Part shown: positions 26,874 through 36,415 of the stretch, piece by piece
Layout: each line of letters begins with the position of its first letter
Numbering within the stretch: the stretch's first letter is position 1
Assembly: GCA_013286785.1 (NCBI GenBank)
Contig: JABDFC010000006.1
Location: forward strand, 1 to 64,000
From: Gammaproteobacteria bacterium
GTDB taxonomy: Bacteria > Pseudomonadota > Gammaproteobacteria > UBA6186 > Azoamicaceae
Reading direction: 5' to 3'
Length of the DNA stretch: 64,000 nt
The notes under the pieces: model-generated
What the model was told of the DNA's origin: nothing
Database searches by the model: none
The model's input: the letters and a program-made list of their open reading frames with translations, nothing else
Made by a program: the position numbers and the translations under genes

Positions 26874-28712
26874 TCACTGCCTCTTCTTTTTAGTTTTAGT
26901 TGGGTCTTCTCGATGATGATCCACAGATTTTGCTGAGGGTTCATGTTTATGGCCACTGCCAGAATGCAAAGACCCGTGCTTCTGTTTCTGTACGTGATGC
27001 TGAAAAGAATGATGATAAACACGAGGGTGGCCATGTTTATGGCTCGTGCTAGAATGCGAAGCCCCGTGCTTCTGCTTCTGTACATGATGATGATGCAACT
27101 GATCATGCAAATCGCGTATTTTAGCCCCCAGTTTCTGTACTTCGCCTGCTTGCTTTGGTGTTTCTTTATGCATAACACCTATATTTAATACAGGCTCTAT
27201 TTTTTTATTTAAAGTTTTTTTATGTTTCCGAAGATCTTTTATCGCATTTTCCATATTTCTTTGATATTGTGGGTTGCAATGTCTTCCATAGTCAGAAGCG
27301 CGTAAATCAGCAATTTCGTTGATTAATTTGTCATACTCTCGATTTATTTCTTGAATCGCTCTATCTATCTTCATATCCCGCTGATGATCAAAAGGTCCTG
27401 CCTTTGACTTGTTTACTGCTGACAACAGTGCTGACAAGACCAATCCTTTTCTTTGTATTGAACAACAAGAGGCCTGAATATTTTCTAATAAGTCTGACGG
27501 TGGCGCTGGCATGGTTTTATCTGCCATATTCAAACTATCGAAAAAAAGCACGTTGCCCATTTCGTGTATAAAACCATTTTGTTTGGCCAACTGTGTGATC
27601 ACAGCTCGGGCGGCGCCCTTAGTATCGTATTTAGCTTTTTCATATTTAATATGTTCTTTTGCTCTATCCAAAATGCTTCTAATAAATTGTGTCCCCACAA
27701 CCCAAACGTAATAACTAGGCAAATCTTTTATCTTAGGGCTATCACCCTTAAGTCTGTCTTCTTTTCTATTTCTAAAATTTTCTTTCGTTTCGGGTGTCAC
27801 TCCCCCAACCACTTCCAGGCCTTTTCTACCCACTCTAAACATTTTAGACAATGCATCTGGATCCAAATGTTTGCCTTCTTGCCTTATTAACCATTGGACC
27901 TGTTGTTCAGCCATTTCAGGGCGATATCGGAAATGGTCAATTACCTTCTGCTTCAAAGGTTCATCCAGCAGCTCATTCATCCCCTCTTGTGTATGTTTAA
28001 AATAAGTTTGACAGTCATTCACCCAAGGACGATAATGCTTTAAAGCATATTCACCGCTATCTAAGCGTTCTCTACCCGATAAATGTAACGCCATGGTAAC
28101 AATACCAGGTACAAAGCGAACTTGAGATGTTACCTTCTTGCCAGTACTTTCATTTGTTCGACTCCCTGGATTTAATTCTAAAATTTCATGATTATCTGCT
28201 TTATGCGTTTTAGTACTTTTATCATTTTTAAAAGGAGAATCGTAAATAGTAATATAACCATGTCGATAAATTCCCAACATAAGACCCAAGAAGGGGTTAT
28301 CGGAACCGGCATCAATCGTACTCACTGCATATTTTTGCTCCTTTATTAAATACTGAATATAATTCTCCAGCCCATCGCCTTTAGGTTCTCCTGGCTTAGA
28401 TGGAGACGAAAAATGTTTATTTAAGAAATCGTCAAAATTAAGATATTTATTTTTTTTTCTTGGCTGAGCTAACAGTTCTTCTGAAACAAGAGCCTTAGCC
28501 CGCCCCCTCGCATTTTCTGGTTTTTCATCTAGATAATAACTTTCTTGATAAAATTTCCATGCATACTGGGCTACTGCTTCAGCATTAAGGCCATATTCCT
28601 CAGTTAATTTCTTATAATACTCCGCATCTTGTGCTGCAAGTGCTTCTAATGCTTTCTTGGCAACCTCTTGTACCCTAGGGGGCATTTTTTCTGCATTTTC
28701 TTCTTCTAACAT
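26874..28712 (-). CDS. unknown protein with His-rich repeat tail (possible effector)
   Basis: 612 residues, not recognised as a known family. It is soluble and lysine-rich. Residues about 150-240 contain HGYITIYD, GIVTMALHLSG and WVNDCQTYFKH; a His followed by a cysteine in an NDCQ-like box recalls LRAT/NlpC-type papain folds, but this is only a resemblance. A coiled segment (about 455-510) precedes a tail with two copies of a 30-residue unit (HHVQKQKHG...SHKHG) and a basic end TKKKRQ. The tail could bind metal or be a low-complexity linker. It neighbours the GT90 array on the same strand. Confidence 0.65.
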   Translation of the reverse strand: MLEEENAEKMPPRVQEVAKKALEALAAQDAEYYKKLTEEYGLNAEAVAQYAWKFYQESYYLDEKPENARGRAKALVSEELLAQPRKKNKYLNFDDFLNKHFSSPSKPGEPKGDGLENYIQYLIKEQKYAVSTIDAGSDNPFLGLMLGIYRHGYITIYDSPFKNDKSTKTHKADNHEILELNPGSRTNESTGKKVTSQVRFVPGIVTMALHLSGRERLDSGEYALKHYRPWVNDCQTYFKHTQEGMNELLDEPLKQKVIDHFRYRPEMAEQQVQWLIRQEGKHLDPDALSKMFRVGRKGLEVVGGVTPETKENFRNRKEDRLKGDSPKIKDLPSYYVWVVGTQFIRSILDRAKEHIKYEKAKYDTKGAARAVITQLAKQNGFIHEMGNVLFFDSLNMADKTMPAPPSDLLENIQASCCSIQRKGLVLSALLSAVNKSKAGPFDHQRDMKIDRAIQEINREYDKLINEIADLRASDYGRHCNPQYQRNMENAIKDLRKHKKTLNKKIEPVLNIGVMHKETPKQAGEVQKLGAKIRDLHDQLHHHHVQKQKHGASHSSTSHKHGHPRVYHHSFQHHVQKQKHGSLHSGSGHKHEPSAKSVDHHREDPTKTKKKRQ

Positions 28713-29512
28713 ACCCCTCCTGTTCCAAAATAGTATTAAAAAGAAAAATTAGCGCTCACCTTAATAGACCACCCCATCAAAAAAAGTTCTAAGGAGGGCG
28801 TCATGAGGGGAAATTTAATGGCGATGAGTACTCAAGAACCAGACCATGCATCAATCATACAATTGGTTTAAGATAAAAGATTAATTCAAGTTAGAAGATT
28901 AATTATGCCGTTCTGCTTGATGTGAAGGTTGCCAGGGGCTAGGTTGTAAAAAGCGGGGATCCACAGGTAACCGGTAGCTTCTCCTAAAGAAAAGATAATA
29001 AATCTCTACTTTTTGCATTTGAACAGCTCAGTGGAGAATGGCAGGATAAACATCAAGATGATGAAAACAGGTTTGGCAGGTTTAAGCGTTCTTACCTTCC
29101 TCTATCCACCTGCTCTGTCCGCCACATATAGTCGTTGATAGATGTAAAATTTTTTGCGTGATGAAGCAAGTGTGGATTATTGGTCGAGACAGTCGATGCA
29201 AAGATAATTGTTGAATCTTTAATTATGTTATAGAGATGTTACAAAGTTTCACGAGGCGCTCAATACCCTTAGCAGAGAGTCACATTTTTCTAAGGCGTTG
29301 ATGAGCCAGTCACCAAGTTGTTTTTGTCAGAAGTGTAATTATGTTTGTCGAAACTATATACACGTCTTTCCTTTGTATTTTTTACTCATTTTTAGTCTCT
29401 TACCGCTCTTTAGAAGAATATAGCCTATTGAAATTTTGGACTTACGGTGGACTTACAGAAGATTCTGATTCTTTTTTTCTTTTAGAAAATCGCTATAACT
29501 TTTTGATTTCAT
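28713..29512. other. 800-nt stretch with no convincing gene
   Basis: Between the His-rich protein gene and tRNA-Pro only two tiny open frames stand out: 28803-28871 (+), 22 codons behind AAGGAGGG, and 29058-29138 (+), 26 codons that read like a signal peptide (MMKTGLAGLSVLTFLYPPAL). Neither resembles a known product. A frame at 29341-29643 mostly reads through the antisense of tRNA-Pro and is not supported. The stretch looks like decayed sequence or an island edge. Confidence 0.4.
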
Positions 29513-29589
29513 TGGTCGGGGTGACAGGATTTGAACTCGCGACCCCTGCCTCCCGAAGGCAGTGCTCTACCAGGCTGAGCTACACCCCG
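29513..29589 (-). tRNA. tRNA-Pro (anticodon CGG)
   Basis: Read on the minus strand it folds as a tRNA: acceptor CGGGGTG/CACCCCG, D-arm GCTCAGCCTGGTAGAGC, anticodon arm CTGCC-TTCGGGA-GGCAG with CGG, T-arm with GTTCAAATC, discriminator A and an encoded CCA. It decodes CCG. It separates the GT90/effector block from ispB. Confidence 0.95.
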
Positions 29590-29716
29590 ATTCTTTTAAA
29601 AATACTTTGCAACCATACAAGAAACGGCTCAAACAGGCAATAGACCATGGGGATTATATTGTGACCGAGGGGGTGTTGTGGCTAAGTACTGGCAATTCTG
29701 TTGAGTTATCTCGTTC

Positions 29717-30685
29717 TTAGTAATCCCGTTCAATGGCAAAATCTGCGAGGGTAATGGCAGCCTCGCAATAGCTTGAGGGTTTAAGTTGAGCCAAAGCCGC
29801 CTTGGCTTTTGCGGCTTCCACTTTAGCCAAGCGTTTGGTATGGTCGATTGCCCCGCTGGAAAGAATGATTTCTTGGATAATAGGCAAGTGGTGATACCCG
29901 CCTTCTTGGATAGCTGTTTGAATGATTTGCATTTCTTCTTTTTTGCCATTTTGCAGAATATAGATCAGAGGCAGTGTAACCTTACCTTCTGCGAGATCAT
30001 TGCCAATTTTTTTACCGGTAGATTCTAGAGAAGCGTCGTAATCCAGGATGTCGTCCATCAATTGAAAGGCGGTTCCCAGATGCAGACCATATTCGGCCAG
30101 TGCCAATTCCAGAGTGGGATTAACTTGACTCAAAATACCACTCAGTTGAGCAGAAACTTCAAACAGTTTCGCTGTTTTACAGCGAATAATATTGAGGTAA
30201 TCTTGTTCGGTGATATTGGCATTGTATCGCTCTAACAATTGGAGAGCTTCTCCTTCTGCCATGGTATTGGTTGCATCTGTTAATAAATTCATAATGGCAG
30301 GGCGATCAAATGCCGCCAACATTTGAAATGCTTTGGAATACAAATAGTCCCCGACTAATACTGCCGCTTCATTCCCCCATTTGGAATTGGCGGTTTCTTT
30401 TCCGCGTCTGAAGGGTGCGTTATCAACGACATCGTCGTGTAGCAGGGTGGCGGTATGAATTAATTCGATAATGGCTGCGAGTGTTGTGTGCTGATGACCA
30501 GAATATTGGCAGGCTTTGGTTAATAGCAGAACGACCAAGGGTCGGATGCGCTTGCCGCCGCTTTGGGTAATATAGTTCCCTAAGTTATTTATAATACTTG
30601 CTTTGGATTGAAAAGCTGCGGAAATCAAGTGGTCAACCGCTTGAAAATCCTCTTCTACTAAAGACCGAATTGAATCTAGCTGCAT
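29717..30685 (-). CDS. ispB: octaprenyl diphosphate synthase
   Basis: 322 residues. A trans-polyprenyl synthase making the ubiquinone side chain from FPP and IPP. First Asp-rich motif [15 protein letters not shown], second [11 protein letters not shown], plus [12 protein letters not shown] near the N-terminus and [11 protein letters not shown] in the middle. It is divergent from rplU, the common ispB/rplU-rpmA-obgE layout. Chain length (C40) is inferred from this context. Confidence 0.93.
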   Translation of the reverse strand: MQLDSIRSLVEEDFQAVDHLISAAFQSKASIINNLGNYITQSGGKRIRPLVVLLLTKACQYSGHQHTTLAAIIELIHTATLLHDDVVDNAPFRRGKETANSKWGNEAAVLVGDYLYSKAFQMLAAFDRPAIMNLLTDATNTMAEGEALQLLERYNANITEQDYLNIIRCKTAKLFEVSAQLSGILSQVNPTLELALAEYGLHLGTAFQLMDDILDYDASLESTGKKIGNDLAEGKVTLPLIYILQNGKKEEMQIIQTAIQEGGYHHLPIIQEIILSSGAIDHTKRLAKVEAAKAKAALAQLKPSSYCEAAITLADFAIERDY

Positions 30686-30848
30686 ACTTGTTTTTTTTCC
30701 TGATAAGGGGCTGAATATACAGCTTAAGCATTTGCGATTTCAAGGGCCTAACTGGTTAACAAAATATCCCTTGCCAGTTTGCCATCTTTTTCGTAACATG
30801 TTATCCCTTAGAATATTAAAGTTTTTAGTCTTGGTGGGGTTCAAAATG

Positions 30849-31163
30849 ATGTATGCGGTTATCGTTACCGGCGGTAAGCAATATCGAGTGCAAGAAGGTC
30901 AGCTACTCAAAATTGAAAAATTGGAAGTAGGGGACAATCACTCAATTGAGTTTGATAAGGTACTTATGATAGCCGATGGGGAACAAGTCAAAATTGGTGA
31001 ACCGTATCTTTCAGGGTGTACGGTCAAAGCCGATGTGGTTCGGCGTGGTCGTGCGGATAAAATTAGAATCATTAAAATAAAACGCCGCAAGCATCACATG
31101 AAAAGAATGGGCCACCGTCAGTGGTTTACCGAAATCAAGATCACCGGGATCAAAGCAGCTTGA
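30849..31163 (+). CDS. rplU: 50S ribosomal protein L21
   Basis: 104 residues starting [18 protein letters not shown], the canonical L21 start; an adjacent ATG at 30846 would add one Met. The C-terminus [20 protein letters not shown] then FTEIKITGI is typical. It heads rplU-rpmA-obgE. The frame extends upstream to 30732 but that part has no L21 similarity. Confidence 0.95.
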   Translation: MYAVIVTGGKQYRVQEGQLLKIEKLEVGDNHSIEFDKVLMIADGEQVKIGEPYLSGCTVKADVVRRGRADKIRIIKIKRRKHHMKRMGHRQWFTEIKITGIKAA

Positions 31164-31177
31164 GTGGAGTGAAATAA

Positions 31178-31459
31178 ATGGCACATAAGAAGGCGGGTGG
31201 TAGTACACGAAATGGTAGAGACTCCCACTCACAACGATTAGGCATTAAACGGTTTGGTGGTCAATTAGTGAAGGCGGGCAATATTTTGGTTCGTCAACGC
31301 GGGACCCGTTATCACCCAGGTTTGAATGTTGGGCGAGGAAAAGACGATACCTTATTTGCGAAGGCCGCAGGATTTGTTAAATTCCAGATCAAAGGTCCTA
31401 AGCGTCGTTGTTATGTGAATATTGTTCCCGTCGCTGCCGAGACCACCGCGGCCGCTTAA
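31178..31459 (+). CDS. rpmA: 50S ribosomal protein L27
   Basis: 93 residues: [39 protein letters not shown] and [16 protein letters not shown] are diagnostic of L27, which reaches toward the peptidyl-transferase centre. It follows rplU by 14 nt. A hairpin terminator follows. Confidence 0.97.
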   Translation: MAHKKAGGSTRNGRDSHSQRLGIKRFGGQLVKAGNILVRQRGTRYHPGLNVGRGKDDTLFAKAAGFVKFQIKGPKRRCYVNIVPVAAETTAAA

Positions 31460-31483
31460 GTTCTGTTACTGTCGAAGTTTCAC

Positions 31484-31513
31484 AGAGACCCTTTTCAGGG
31501 TCTCTTTTCGTTT
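31484..31513 (+). terminator. terminator after rpmA
   Basis: AGAGACCC at 31484-31491 pairs with GGGTCTCT at 31498-31505 around a TTTTCA loop, followed by TTTCGTTTT. Located 24 nt after rpmA and before obgE, so obgE may have its own promoter or depend on readthrough. Confidence 0.82.
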
Positions 31514-31518
31514 TCTAA

Positions 31519-32864
<1,346 letters not shown>

Positions 32865-33025
32865 AGTCAGTACTCCGAATTAGTTTAAACAATTTAGGAA
32901 AATCAAACTAACGCGTATGTTGGCGGAAGTTGGGCCTGCTTGTCAAGGGCTGTGCCCAGGTTCACCCATAATGAGGCTTAGGCAGCCTTAATAACTTGTT
33001 TGGCCCATGCTGCATTAATGCTAGA

Positions 33026-34204
33026 TTATAATAAAGAGACCAAAAATCCTTTAAGATAACTCGACTCTTCTAAGAACGGGTGTTTGGGATGATCAAACCC
33101 AGCGCCTAAGGTTTGTACGATACGTCCTTCTCGTTGGCTTTTGTATAATGCCCGGTTTAGGCAATGGTTTAGATCGTTTTCTTTCACATGATAAGAACAG
33201 GAAGCAATGAATAACAGTCCTTGCGGGGTGAGTAATTGGCACGCTTTGGTCAGTAATTTTTCGTATCCTCGCAAACCGGCCGCCAAATCTTTTTTGCTTT
33301 TAACAAAGGCGGGGGGATCCAGAATGAGGATCTGAAACTGTTCTTTGGCAGCGATTCGGGCATCCATGTCTTCAAAAACATCTCGGCAGATGAATTGGCA
33401 ACGATCAGAAACTCCATTTAAATTTGCAGAATACCGGGCATTTTCTAAGGCTATTTCGCTGCGATCAATGCCAATCACTCGGGTTGCTTGCTGCTTTGCG
33501 GCTTGGACACTAAAACCCCCGCTATAGCAAAAATAATCCAAGACAGTTTTGTCTTTTGCCAAAGAGGCTAACATTTTTCGATTCTCTCGATGATCATAAA
33601 ACCAACCGGTTTTTTGGCTGGATGTCATGTCAATTCTGAAAGCCACATCGTTTTCGATCACCGTGAGATAGGGTAAAGGTTGTCCAATCACCTCGGGTTC
33701 TGTGATGGGCAGATCTTCTAATTGGCGAATAGAAGAATCGTTTTTAAAATAAAGCGTGCTGGGATTAAACACGTTTTGTAAGGCTTCGATTAAGAGTGGT
33801 TTTAATTGGTGCATACCTTGCGTATTAATTTGCACCACAAAAACCGAATCAAATCGATCAATGATTAATCCCGGCAGTCCATCGGCTTCTGCATGAATTA
33901 AGCGATAGTAGGGGGTAGGAAAGAAACGAGTTCTTATTTCTAGTGCAGCTTCGAGTCGTTGACTCAAAAAACGGGTGTCTATGGGCGTCTTGGGAAGCCG
34001 CGATAATACTCGAAAAGAAATGAGCGAGTGTCGATTATAATACCCTACCGCTAAGGGTTGTCCTTGGTATTCCACGGTGACGCATTGGCCAGGCGTTAAT
34101 TTTTTAGTTGATTGGCTTTGTTGGATTTCATTGGCATAAAGCCAAGGATAGCCTGCTACTAATCGCTTATGATAACCGGGAAGGACTTTAATCGTTGGAA
34201 ACAT
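33026..34204 (-). CDS. rlmI: 23S rRNA (cytosine-C5)-methyltransferase RlmI-like
   Basis: 392 residues from ATG 34204, where the product starts MFPTIKVLPGYHKRLVAGYP, the family start; the frame runs further up into the murJ leader without support. An N-terminal PUA-like domain (about 1-80) is followed by an EEHEY-like part and a Rossmann SAM methyltransferase with VLDYFCYSGGFSVQAA and ILDPPAFVKSKKD. The family methylates C1962 of 23S rRNA in E. coli. Divergent from murJ. Confidence 0.85.
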   Translation of the reverse strand: MFPTIKVLPGYHKRLVAGYPWLYANEIQQSQSTKKLTPGQCVTVEYQGQPLAVGYYNRHSLISFRVLSRLPKTPIDTRFLSQRLEAALEIRTRFFPTPYYRLIHAEADGLPGLIIDRFDSVFVVQINTQGMHQLKPLLIEALQNVFNPSTLYFKNDSSIRQLEDLPITEPEVIGQPLPYLTVIENDVAFRIDMTSSQKTGWFYDHRENRKMLASLAKDKTVLDYFCYSGGFSVQAAKQQATRVIGIDRSEIALENARYSANLNGVSDRCQFICRDVFEDMDARIAAKEQFQILILDPPAFVKSKKDLAAGLRGYEKLLTKACQLLTPQGLLFIASCSYHVKENDLNHCLNRALYKSQREGRIVQTLGAGFDHPKHPFLEESSYLKGFLVSLL

Positions 34205-34292
34205 GGGAATCTTGCCTAGCAATGTGATGTTGGCCAGGTTACTATTAATGAGCAATTCGAGACAAGAGGTAAATCCTAAAAGTATTAAGGTT

Positions 34293-35843
34293 ATGAGCAA
34301 ACAACTTTTAAAATCAACCGTGCTAGTCGGCAGCATGACTTTTATTTCTCGAATTTTGGGTTTCATTCGAGACATGGTGGCAGCTCATTTTTTTGGTGCG
34401 AGCCAAGGGTATGATGCATTCATTGTGGCATCTAAAATTCCTAACTTTATGCGGCGATTATTTGCAGAAGGGGCATTTTCTCAGGCATTTGTTCCGGTGT
34501 TATCCGAATACAAAGCCAATCGAACTGCGGCAGAGGTTAAACAGTTGGTTGATCGAGTTTCCGGATGTTTGAGCTTGATTTTGTTTGGTGTGACGGTGGT
34601 GGGTGTTCTTGCTGCTCCTCTTTTGATCCTGATTTTTGCACCGGGTTTTGCCTTGAGCGATAGCGGCGATCGCTTTGATTTATCGGTACAGATGTTGCGG
34701 ATCACCTTTCCCTATTTGTTGTTTATTTCGTTGACCGCCTTCGCGGGCGGCATTTTAAACTGTTATGAACGATTTGCAGTGCCGGCTTTTACCCCGGTTT
34801 TTCTCAATGTGATGATGATCATCGCGATGATTTGGTTGGCTCCGACTTTATCACAGCCGATTATGGCATTGGCGTGGGGGGTGTTTTTAGGCGGCGTGGT
34901 GCAACTGTTATTTCAGATCCCTTTTTTACAACAGATCCATTTGTTTCCAAAGTTTGAATGGAACTGGCAAGACCCTGGGGTCAGACGAATTTTGTTGTTA
35001 ATGCTGCCGGCTTTATTGGGCGTTTCGGTGAATCAATTGAATTTGATGTTAAGTTCTGTGTTTGCCTCATTTTTACCCGTGGGCAGTGTTTCTTGGTTAT
35101 ATTATGCAGAAAGGTTAATGGAATTTCCGCTAGGAGGTTTTGGTGTGGCTTTGGCAACGGTGGTTTTGCCGCGATTATCTCGGCATCACGCCAAAGACGA
35201 AGACACGCATTTTTCAACGACCTTAGATTGGGGGATTCGTTGGGTGATGTTGGTGGGTTTTCCGGCCGCTTTAGGCTTAGCGCTGTTGGCAGGGCCGTTA
35301 TTAGCGACGTTATTTCAATCTGGTCGTTTTACTGAACGGGATGTTACGATGAGTCAAACCTGCTTAGTCGCTTATGCTGTGGGGATTATGGGCTTTATGC
35401 TGGTGAAGATTTTTGCCTCAGCCTTTTATGCGAAACAGGACATTAAAACGCCGGTTAGATTTGCCATGGTGACGGTGATTGCCAATCTCGTTTTAAGTCT
35501 CATCCTGATTAAGCCACTGGCGCATGCAGGACTTGCGTTAGCGACATCTCTGGCTGCTTTGTTGAATGCTGGGTTATTAGGGTATTTCTTATTAACTCGC
35601 AAGCTGTATCGGCTTCAAGCGGGCTGGAGCATGTTCGGGGTTCGGTTATTGGTGGCGTTGGCAGTGATGGCTGGGGTTATTGTATTTCTGAATCCGCCGC
35701 TTGCCACTTGGTTTGACTTTGACAATTTCCAACGTGCAGTCACTCTGTTTGTTTTAATCGTGGCCAGTGGTTGTGCGTATTTGGTGACACTGTTAGGCGT
35801 GGGTTTAAGGTGGGATCATCTTTTGATCAGGGCAGAACCATGA
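34293..35843 (+). CDS. murJ: lipid II flippase MurJ
   Basis: 516 residues from ATG 34293 (MSKQLLKSTVLVGSMTFISR). An MOP-superfamily transporter that moves lipid II across the inner membrane. RILGFIRDMVAAHFFGASQG, NFMRRLFAEGAFSQAFVPV and about 14 hydrophobic helices identify it. It overlaps ribF by 4 nt (ATGA), starting the murJ-ribF-ileS-lspA run found in many gammaproteobacteria. Confidence 0.94.
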   Translation: MSKQLLKSTVLVGSMTFISRILGFIRDMVAAHFFGASQGYDAFIVASKIPNFMRRLFAEGAFSQAFVPVLSEYKANRTAAEVKQLVDRVSGCLSLILFGVTVVGVLAAPLLILIFAPGFALSDSGDRFDLSVQMLRITFPYLLFISLTAFAGGILNCYERFAVPAFTPVFLNVMMIIAMIWLAPTLSQPIMALAWGVFLGGVVQLLFQIPFLQQIHLFPKFEWNWQDPGVRRILLLMLPALLGVSVNQLNLMLSSVFASFLPVGSVSWLYYAERLMEFPLGGFGVALATVVLPRLSRHHAKDEDTHFSTTLDWGIRWVMLVGFPAALGLALLAGPLLATLFQSGRFTERDVTMSQTCLVAYAVGIMGFMLVKIFASAFYAKQDIKTPVRFAMVTVIANLVLSLILIKPLAHAGLALATSLAALLNAGLLGYFLLTRKLYRLQAGWSMFGVRLLVALAVMAGVIVFLNPPLATWFDFDNFQRAVTLFVLIVASGCAYLVTLLGVGLRWDHLLIRAEP

Positions 35844-36415
35844 GACTCATTCGTTACGGAGTACATTCTAAAACACACGATTTAGAGCCCAGTGTGGTGA
35901 CCATTGGTAACTTTGATGGCGTACATTTAGGCCATCAATATGTCATTCAGTCGGTAAAAAAATATGCCAAAGAGCATCATTTCCTGGCAACGGTGGTGAC
36001 GTTCGAGCCAACTCCGAGCGAGTATTTTTTAAGAGAGAAGGCCCCGAAGCGTTTGACTCAATTTCGAGAGAAGACGGAGCGATTGCAAGATCTGTTCATC
36101 GACATCCTCTGCGTGTTACGCTTTAATTTTGAAATGGCATCTTTATCGCCCGAAGATTTTATCCAGAAAATATTGGTGAGTGGTTTAAACATGCAACATA
36201 TTGTGGTTGGAGATGATTTTAAATTTGGAAAAAATCGAGCGGGCAACATTCCGCTGTTACAGCAAGCCGGGAGTCATTTTGGTTTTGGTGTGACGGTGAT
36301 GCCGGCTTTTTTGTATGAGGGTGTTAGAGTCAGCAGTACGCGGATTCGAGAGGCCTTAATGGAAGGCAAAATTTCAGTCGCAGAACATTTGTTAGGTCGT
36401 AAGGTGAACGCATGA
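35840..36415 (+). CDS. ribF: RibF-like FAD synthetase lacking the riboflavin kinase domain
   Basis: 191 residues from ATG 35840. The adenylyltransferase domain is intact: VVTIGNFDGVHLGHQYVI (HxGH-like site), VVTFEPTPSEYF, IVVGDDFKFGKNRAGN and VSSTRIREALMEGKI. The protein stops right after EHLLGRKVNA, exactly where the kinase domain of the usual ~310-residue RibF begins. The ATGA overlap with ileS leaves no room for a lost remainder. So FMN adenylylation is predicted but not riboflavin phosphorylation. Real domain loss or an unusual lineage form; not an assembly break. Confidence 0.88.
   Translation: MRLIRYGVHSKTHDLEPSVVTIGNFDGVHLGHQYVIQSVKKYAKEHHFLATVVTFEPTPSEYFLREKAPKRLTQFREKTERLQDLFIDILCVLRFNFEMASLSPEDFIQKILVSGLNMQHIVVGDDFKFGKNRAGNIPLLQQAGSHFGFGVTVMPAFLYEGVRVSSTRIREALMEGKISVAEHLLGRKVNA

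Noticed and set aside
26940-27093. His-rich tail as a nickel or zinc chaperone
   Set aside because: The repeats are rich in His but nothing else in the protein resembles HypB, SlyD or a transporter; low-complexity repeat expansion is as likely.
29341-29643. 100-codon plus-strand frame near tRNA-Pro
   Set aside because: Its C-terminal part is simply the antisense of the tRNA; such frames are known artefacts and there is no ribosome site.
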